A DNA stretch of 43,045 bases. Source: an uncultured Lachnospiraceae bacterium. Lineage in GTDB: Bacteria > Bacillota > Clostridia > Lachnospirales > Lachnospiraceae. Position 1 is the stretch's first letter. Each line of letters begins with the position of its first letter. The notes below the pieces were generated by a model. That model saw only the letters and a list, made by a program, of their open reading frames with translations. It had not been told where the DNA came from and did not search any database. Made by a program: the position numbers and the translations under genes. This document shows positions 38,549 to 43,045 of this stretch, piece by piece. The stretch spans positions 1 to 43,045 of the forward strand of contig CANQPM010000024.1 of assembly GCA_947625775.1 (NCBI GenBank), written 5' to 3'.

Positions 38549-38684
38549 TGCGTGGAGCATTATGCCCGATGCTTGAAAATTTGGTATTATTTTGAGCGTT
38601 TAAACTGGTTTAATATTTATGTTAATCTAAAATTTTGGCATAAAATATTATTTTCATGACCTGAAAAGAAACGGGAGACATATA

Positions 38685-39026
38685 ATGGAAGAAAAAGGCA
38701 GGCGCACCGTGCTGTGCGGCGCAAACGCGTATGAAAAGAAATATTATTTTAATGAAGACTTTAACCGAATACCAGAATCAATAAAAGAGGAGCTGCATAT
38801 AATCTGCGTGCTTTTTACGGAGGAGGTCGGGGGCGTCTTTACAATCGTTTTTGAGGAGGACGGCAGCGTGAGCTTTGACACGGAGGCTTACGAGGAGGAC
38901 ATACTTTACGATGAAGTGAGCAGCGGGCTTTTGGTGCGCGAGATAAAAATGCGCAGGCAGGAGCTTATTGAGGCATTGAGCATGTATTACAGAGTGTTTG
39001 TGCTTAATGAACCATTTGAGGAATAA
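38685..39026 (+). CDS. DUF6145-like small protein
   Basis: 113-residue acidic protein of unknown function, which resembles the DUF6145 proteins found between birA and coaX in Lachnospiraceae. It is soluble and mixed alpha/beta, with KEELHIICVLFTEEVGGVF (about 33-51) and a final helical IKMRRQELIEALSMYYRVF. The start is ATG 38685 with GGGAG 8-9 bases upstream. It is followed after 34 bases by coaX on the same strand. The family name is from memory and position. Confidence 0.65.
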   Translation: MEEKGRRTVLCGANAYEKKYYFNEDFNRIPESIKEELHIICVLFTEEVGGVFTIVFEEDGSVSFDTEAYEEDILYDEVSSGLLVREIKMRRQELIEALSMYYRVFVLNEPFEE

Positions 39027-39060
39027 GAGAATAAAATTATAAATGGAGGAGGGAACAACC

Positions 39061-39834
39061 ATGATTTTAGTAATAGATGTCGGCAACACCAACATAACAT
39101 TTGGCGTATACAATAAAAAGAAGCTTGAAACAACCTTCAGGCTGATGTCAAAGACTCAGCGCACCTCAGACGAATACGGAGTGCTGATAACAGAGCTTTT
39201 GGCAAAAAACAGTGTAAACGCCGCAGATATAGAAGGCGCGATAATTGCAAGCGTAGTGCCTAACATAATGCATTCGCTTACGGGCGGCATCAAACGCTAC
39301 ATTACGCAGAAGCTGATTACGGTAGGCGCGGGAATAAAGACAGGGATAAAAATCGTCACGGAAAATCCAAGGGAAATAGGTCCTGACCGAATTGTTGACG
39401 CAGTGGCGGCATATGAATTATATGGCGGGCCGATATTGGTGCTTGATTTCGGCACGGCGACGACATACGACCTTGTAGACGAAAAAGGCTGCTTTTGCGC
39501 GGGCATAACAGCGCCGGGCATAAGGATTTCAGCGAAAGCGCTCTGGGAAGACGCCGCAAAGCTTCCTGAAATCGAGATAAAAAAGCCTGCGTCAATTCTT
39601 GCGCAGGAAACAATCTCAAGCATGCAGGCAGGGCTTGTCTACGGACAAATAGGCCAGACAGAGTACATTATAAAAACCGTAAAAAAAGAAACAGGCTATG
39701 ACAATCTTAAAGTAGTCGCGACAGGCGGCTTAGGACGTATTATCGCGGGAGAAACGGATATGATACAGGAGTACAACAGCGTGCTTACGCTGGAGGGACT
39801 TAGGATAATCTATGAAAAAAATAAACGGCAATAG
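39061..39834 (+). CDS. coaX: Type III pantothenate kinase
   Basis: 257-residue kinase that phosphorylates pantothenate with ATP at the first step of coenzyme A synthesis, in the acetate/sugar-kinase superfamily. Type III enzymes (CoaX) differ from CoaA in not being inhibited by CoA. The phosphate loop DVGNTN (6-11), GPDRIVDA (107-114, with the catalytic D109) and DFGTATT (129-135) are all present. The start is ATG 39061 with GGAGGAGGG 8-15 bases upstream; a longer frame from 39043 would cover the ribosome site. dusB begins 23 bases before its stop. Confidence 0.95.
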   Translation: MILVIDVGNTNITFGVYNKKKLETTFRLMSKTQRTSDEYGVLITELLAKNSVNAADIEGAIIASVVPNIMHSLTGGIKRYITQKLITVGAGIKTGIKIVTENPREIGPDRIVDAVAAYELYGGPILVLDFGTATTYDLVDEKGCFCAGITAPGIRISAKALWEDAAKLPEIEIKKPASILAQETISSMQAGLVYGQIGQTEYIIKTVKKETGYDNLKVVATGGLGRIIAGETDMIQEYNSVLTLEGLRIIYEKNKRQ

Positions 39835-40792
39835 ACTCAAAATCGGCGACGTAGAGCTCGAAAACAACATCGTGCTTGCGCCGATGGCAGGCGTGACAGA
39901 CCTGCCTTTTCGTCTGCTCTGTAAGGAGCAGGGTGCAGGGCTTATCTGCATGGAAATGATAAGCGCAAACGCGATACATTTCAACAGCAAAAAGACAGAT
40001 GAGCTTATGGAAATACGCGCTGAGGAAATGCCCGTGTCGCTGCAGCTTTTCGGCTCAAATCCCGCGGTAATGGCGGAGAGCGCAAAGCGCATAGAGGACA
40101 GACCTTTTTCCATACTTGACGTAAATATGGGCTGTCCAGTGCCTAAAGTGGTAAACAATAATGAAGGCAGCGCTCTTATGAAAAAACCAAAGCTTGTGGG
40201 CGAGATAGTAAATTCGCTTGTGAAAGCCATAAATAAGCCCGTCACTGTGAAAATCAGAAAAGGCTTTGATGATGAAAGCATAAACGCGGTGGAAATCGCA
40301 AAAATCGCCGAGGCAAACGGCGCGGCGGCTGTAGCGGTGCATGCGAGGACACGTGAGCAGTTCTATTCGGGAAAAGCAGACTGGGATATAATCAAAAGAG
40401 TAAAGGATGCCGTGAAAATTCCCGTGATAGGAAACGGCGACGTTACAGACTGTTTTTCGGCAAAGCGCATGCTCGACGAAACAGGCTGCGACGGCATTAT
40501 GATAGGGCGGGCCTGCAGAGGAAACCCGTGGATTTTCAGGGAAGTGACGCACTATCTAAAAACTGGCGAAATACTCGCTCGCCCGACAATGGACGAGGTA
40601 AGGGACACAATTCTGCGGCACGCGAAGCTCCAGCTTGAATGTAAGGGTGAATACATTGCCGTGAGGGAAATGCGCAAGCACATATCGTGGTACACGGCGG
40701 GGCTGCCACATTCCGCAAGGCTGCGCGGCAGGATAAACGGAATAGCAAACATGGAGGAGCTTGAAGCGTGTGTGCGCGAATGTTTCGGATAA
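39812..40792 (+). CDS. dusB: tRNA-dihydrouridine synthase B
   Basis: 326-residue flavoprotein that reduces uridines in the tRNA D-loop to dihydrouridine, using NADPH and FMN. The TIM-barrel signatures [12 protein letters not shown] (23-34) and [10 protein letters not shown] (104-113, catalytic C108), [11 protein letters not shown], and IPVIGNGDV are present. It overlaps coaX by 23 bases, so translation is coupled. ATG 39812 starts it, with a GGA-rich stretch (GGAGGGAC at about 39792) as ribosome site at a somewhat long distance. Confidence 0.94.
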   Translation: MKKINGNRLKIGDVELENNIVLAPMAGVTDLPFRLLCKEQGAGLICMEMISANAIHFNSKKTDELMEIRAEEMPVSLQLFGSNPAVMAESAKRIEDRPFSILDVNMGCPVPKVVNNNEGSALMKKPKLVGEIVNSLVKAINKPVTVKIRKGFDDESINAVEIAKIAEANGAAAVAVHARTREQFYSGKADWDIIKRVKDAVKIPVIGNGDVTDCFSAKRMLDETGCDGIMIGRACRGNPWIFREVTHYLKTGEILARPTMDEVRDTILRHAKLQLECKGEYIAVREMRKHISWYTAGLPHSARLRGRINGIANMEELEACVRECFG

Positions 40793-40851
40793 ATGTTTAA
40801 GGAATGAAAATGCGTGGTGAGAATGTCGTGGTGAGAATGTTTTTGCACGGC

Positions 40852-40880
40852 TTGACACATTATGAAAAATGGACTATAAT
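40852..40880 (+). promoter_or_regulatory. Consensus promoter for greA
   Basis: TTGACA (40852-40857) and TATAAT (40875-40880) with a 17-base spacer form a full consensus sigma-A promoter 85 bases before the greA start. A 13-base tandem repeat GTGGTGAGAATGT (40814-40826 and 40828-40840) lies just upstream. Confidence 0.8.
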
Positions 40881-40964
40881 ATCTTAGCTTAAATGCTGTA
40901 ATATAGGCTTAAAAATCGTTTTTAGGCAACTAAAATATAAATAAATGAAAGGGTGTTCACTTCA

Positions 40965-41450
40965 ATGGAAGCAAAAAAGAATTTATTAACACGTGAAGGC
41001 TTAAAAAAATATGAGGACGAGCTGCACGACCTCAAGGTAGTAAGAAGAAAAGAAGTAGCGCAGAAGATTAAGGAAGCCAGAGAGCAGGGCGACCTTTCAG
41101 AAAACGCTGAATATGATGCCGCAAAAGACGAGCAGCGTGATATAGAGGCAAGAATAGAGGAGCTTGAGAAAATCCTTAAAAATGTGGAGGTTGTTGATAT
41201 GGAGGACGACAACCACGACTTGGAGAGGGTAAGCTTCGGGCTTTCAGTAAAGGTTAAGGACAATGAATTTGGCGATGAGATGGAATTTAAGATTGTCGGC
41301 GCGACGGAGGCAAACAGCCTTAAAGGCAAAATTTCCAATGAGTCGCCGCTTGGCAAAGCGCTTATAGGAGCCAAAAAGGGCGACGTAGTTTCAGTTGAGG
41401 CGCCGGCGGGTGAGATAGAGTACACGATTTTGGATATTTATAAGGACTAA
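40965..41450 (+). CDS. greA: Transcription elongation factor GreA
   Basis: 161-residue factor that enters the secondary channel of RNA polymerase and stimulates cleavage of backtracked RNA. The N-terminal coiled coil carries the tip GDLSENAEYDAA (42-53) with the two acidic residues D43 and E46 that act at the active site; the C-terminal FKBP-like part has VKVKDNEFGDEMEFKIVG and PLGKALIGAKKGDVV. Length and motifs are normal. ATG 40965 is used, with AAAGGGTG 11 bases before it; a GTG at 40953 overlaps that site. A hairpin follows before lysS. Confidence 0.95.
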   Translation: MEAKKNLLTREGLKKYEDELHDLKVVRRKEVAQKIKEAREQGDLSENAEYDAAKDEQRDIEARIEELEKILKNVEVVDMEDDNHDLERVSFGLSVKVKDNEFGDEMEFKIVGATEANSLKGKISNESPLGKALIGAKKGDVVSVEAPAGEIEYTILDIYKD

Positions 41451-41474
41451 AAGAACGCCTGCGGCGGCGTTCTT
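41451..41474 (+). terminator. Hairpin between greA and lysS
   Basis: AAGAACGCC (41451-41459) pairs with GGCGTTCTT (41466-41474) around a 6-base loop; a short T-rich stretch follows. It probably ends part of the greA transcript while allowing read-through to lysS, which has no other obvious promoter. Confidence 0.65.
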
Positions 41475-41510
41475 TGCGTTTATATGTGAATATGGAAAGG
41501 AGCTTAGCAA

Positions 41511-42998
41511 GTGGCACAGGAAAATAATAATGATATAAACCAGCTGCTGCAGGTGCGCAGGGATAAGCTTGCGGCGCTTCAGGAGGCTGGGAAGAATCCC
41601 TTTGAGACAACAAAGTTTGACGTGACGCACCACAGTCAGGATATAAAGGATAATTTTGACGAGCTTGAGGGAAAAAGCGTCACAGTTGCGGGACGCATGA
41701 TGTTTAAGCGCGTGATGGGAAAAGCATCATTCTGCAATGTGCAGGATTTAAAGGGCAGCATACAGTGCTATGTGGCAAGGGACAGCGTTGGCGAGGAGCC
41801 GTATGCGGATTTTAAAAAGTATGATGTCGGGGATATTTTAGGCATAAGCGGCGAAGTGTTTAAGACAAAGACAGGCGAAATTTCGGTTCACGCATCATCA
41901 GTGACGCTTTTGTCAAAGAGCCTTCAAATCCTTCCTGAGAAATTCCACGGGCTGACGGACACGGATATGCGCTACCGCCAGAGATATGTGGACTTGATTA
42001 TGAATTCCGAGGTAAAGGATACATTTGTAAAGCGTTCAAAGGTGCTTAGCAGCATTCGCCGTTATCTTGACGGGCAGGGCTTTATGGAGGTAGAGACACC
42101 TATGCTTGTCTCAAACGCGGGCGGCGCGGCGGCAAGACCGTTTGAAACGCATTTTAACGCGCTTGATGAGGATTTGAAGCTTCGTATTTCATTGGAGCTG
42201 TATTTAAAGCGTCTGATAGTCGGCGGCATGGAGCGCGTGTATGAGATAGGCCGCGTATTCAGAAACGAAGGCTTGGACACGCGCCACAATCCTGAGTTTA
42301 CGCTTATGGAGCTTTATCAGGCATATACTGATTATCATGGCATGATGGATTTGACTGAGAATCTTTACCGCTATGTGGCAAAGGAAGTGACAGGTTCGGA
42401 GGTGCTTACTTACGGCGAGCACCAGATGGATTTGTCAAAGCCGTTTGAGCGTATTACCATGGTTGACGCGGTTAAGAAGTATTCGGGCGTTGACTTCAAT
42501 GAAATTCATACGCTTGAAGAGGCAAGAGCGGCAGCGAAGGAAAAGCACATAGAGTTTGAGGAGCGCCATAAGAAGGGCGACATACTTAATCTTTTTTTTG
42601 AGGAATTTGTTGAGGAGCATCTTATACAGCCTACATTTGTTATGGATCATCCGATTGAGATTTCGCCGCTCACCAAGAAAAAGCCTGACAACCCTGAGTA
42701 TGTTGAGCGCTTTGAGTTTTTCATGAATGGCTGGGAGATGGCAAATGCATATTCAGAGCTGAATGATCCGATTGACCAGAGAGAGCGCTTTGCGGCGCAG
42801 GAGGAGCTGCTTGCCGCAGGCGACGCGGAGGCTAACCATACGGATGAGGACTTTTTGAATGCGCTAAGTATCGGTATGCCGCCTACTGGGGGGATTGGGT
42901 TTGGCATTGACAGGATGGTTATGATGATGACAAATTCGCCTGCGATAAGGGATGTGCTGTTGTTCCCGACAATGAAGTCCTTACCGAACGACAAGTAA
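41511..42998 (+). CDS. lysS: Lysyl-tRNA synthetase, class II
   Basis: 495-residue class II synthetase that charges tRNA-Lys. The N-terminal OB-fold anticodon domain (about 55-145) is followed by the catalytic domain with motif 1 near [18 protein letters not shown] (194-211), motif 2 [15 protein letters not shown] (250-264) and motif 3 GIGFGIDRM (461-469). Length fits the bacterial enzyme. The start is GTG 41511 with AAAGGAG 8 bases upstream. It follows greA by 60 bases containing a hairpin, a common order in this family, and ends before a weak terminator. Confidence 0.96.
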   Translation: MAQENNNDINQLLQVRRDKLAALQEAGKNPFETTKFDVTHHSQDIKDNFDELEGKSVTVAGRMMFKRVMGKASFCNVQDLKGSIQCYVARDSVGEEPYADFKKYDVGDILGISGEVFKTKTGEISVHASSVTLLSKSLQILPEKFHGLTDTDMRYRQRYVDLIMNSEVKDTFVKRSKVLSSIRRYLDGQGFMEVETPMLVSNAGGAAARPFETHFNALDEDLKLRISLELYLKRLIVGGMERVYEIGRVFRNEGLDTRHNPEFTLMELYQAYTDYHGMMDLTENLYRYVAKEVTGSEVLTYGEHQMDLSKPFERITMVDAVKKYSGVDFNEIHTLEEARAAAKEKHIEFEERHKKGDILNLFFEEFVEEHLIQPTFVMDHPIEISPLTKKKPDNPEYVERFEFFMNGWEMANAYSELNDPIDQRERFAAQEELLAAGDAEANHTDEDFLNALSIGMPPTGGIGFGIDRMVMMMTNSPAIRDVLLFPTMKSLPNDK

Positions 42999-43002
42999 GA
43001 AA

Positions 43003-43025
43003 AACCCAGTGTTTATGCGGGTTTC
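43003..43025 (+). terminator. Possible terminator after lysS
   Basis: AAACCC (43003-43008) pairs with GGGTTT (43020-43025) around an 11-base loop, just after the lysS stop, with T residues in the 3' arm. The window ends 20 bases later. Confidence 0.45.
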
Positions 43026-43045
43026 GGGACTTTCAAAATCAAATA

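Overview
The window looks like a chromosome segment of a low-to-moderate GC Firmicute of the family Lachnospiraceae (Clostridia). The right-hand block birA, a DUF6145-like gene, coaX, dusB, greA, lysS is the kind of housekeeping order found in that family. Shine-Dalgarno sites are strong (AGGAGG type), GTG and TTG starts occur, and GNAT enzymes, toxin-antitoxin genes, GHKL/LytTR two-component pairs and FlxA/DUF6033-like proteins are abundant. A chemotaxis-receptor remnant and a sigma28-like promoter point to a motile ancestor or host. No tRNA, rRNA or CRISPR array was seen. The species cannot be named from sequence alone.

Layout. 1-1268: right end of an integrated element, with the C-terminal part of a large serine recombinase and one unknown gene; it abuts the last 40-odd codons of a methyl-accepting chemotaxis protein (1269-1412). 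1500-2495: ornithine carbamoyltransferase. 2573-12741: accessory genes, namely hicAB under a consensus promoter with a built-in inverted repeat, three GNAT acetyltransferases, a DUF1848 gene broken by one in-frame TGA, a solitary RelB antitoxin, a CD3324-like HTH protein, a methyltransferase, two ATPase-nuclease fusion proteins, an XRE regulator and an orphan small protein. 12952-19963: a decayed XRE gene, a transglutaminase-like protein, a LytTR response regulator/GHKL kinase pair, then a four-gene FlxA/DUF6033-type operon. The same 9-bp word occurs as a pair before the regulator gene and again as a pair before the FlxA-type operon.

20050-27444: two copies of one segment. The first is complete (AlbA_2/Schlafen-type regulator plus convergent Rpn-type nuclease); the second has lost almost all of the AlbA_2 gene and the 5' half of the Rpn gene but keeps the promoter at its end. 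Between them lies a second kinase/LytTR pair and a lipoprotein whose promoter carries a 20-bp-period direct repeat. 27463-33467: a tightly overlapping operon of lipoprotein, three membrane proteins, an ABC ATPase and a third LytTR/GHKL pair; its promoter comes from the second copy of the duplicated segment.

33519-37367: a five-gene restriction-modification island: two paralogous beta-class methyltransferases, a controller-type XRE protein, a TdeIII-like endonuclease and a Dam-type D12 methyltransferase. The word GTTGCTTAAAA overlaps or abuts the -35 region of all three of its promoters, which suggests one controller circuit. 37419-43045: core genes birA, DUF6145-like, coaX, dusB, greA and lysS.

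The best candidates for something new are (a) the LytTR-paired direct repeats that tie each two-component pair to a neighbouring output operon, including the FlxA/DUF6033 operon which also has a sigma28-like promoter; (b) a possible double-glycine peptide ORF whose stop overlaps the start of the second kinase; (c) the shared-operator restriction-modification island; and (d) the duplicated promoter-carrying AlbA_2/Rpn segment. All functions are inferred by reading motifs; no database search was run.
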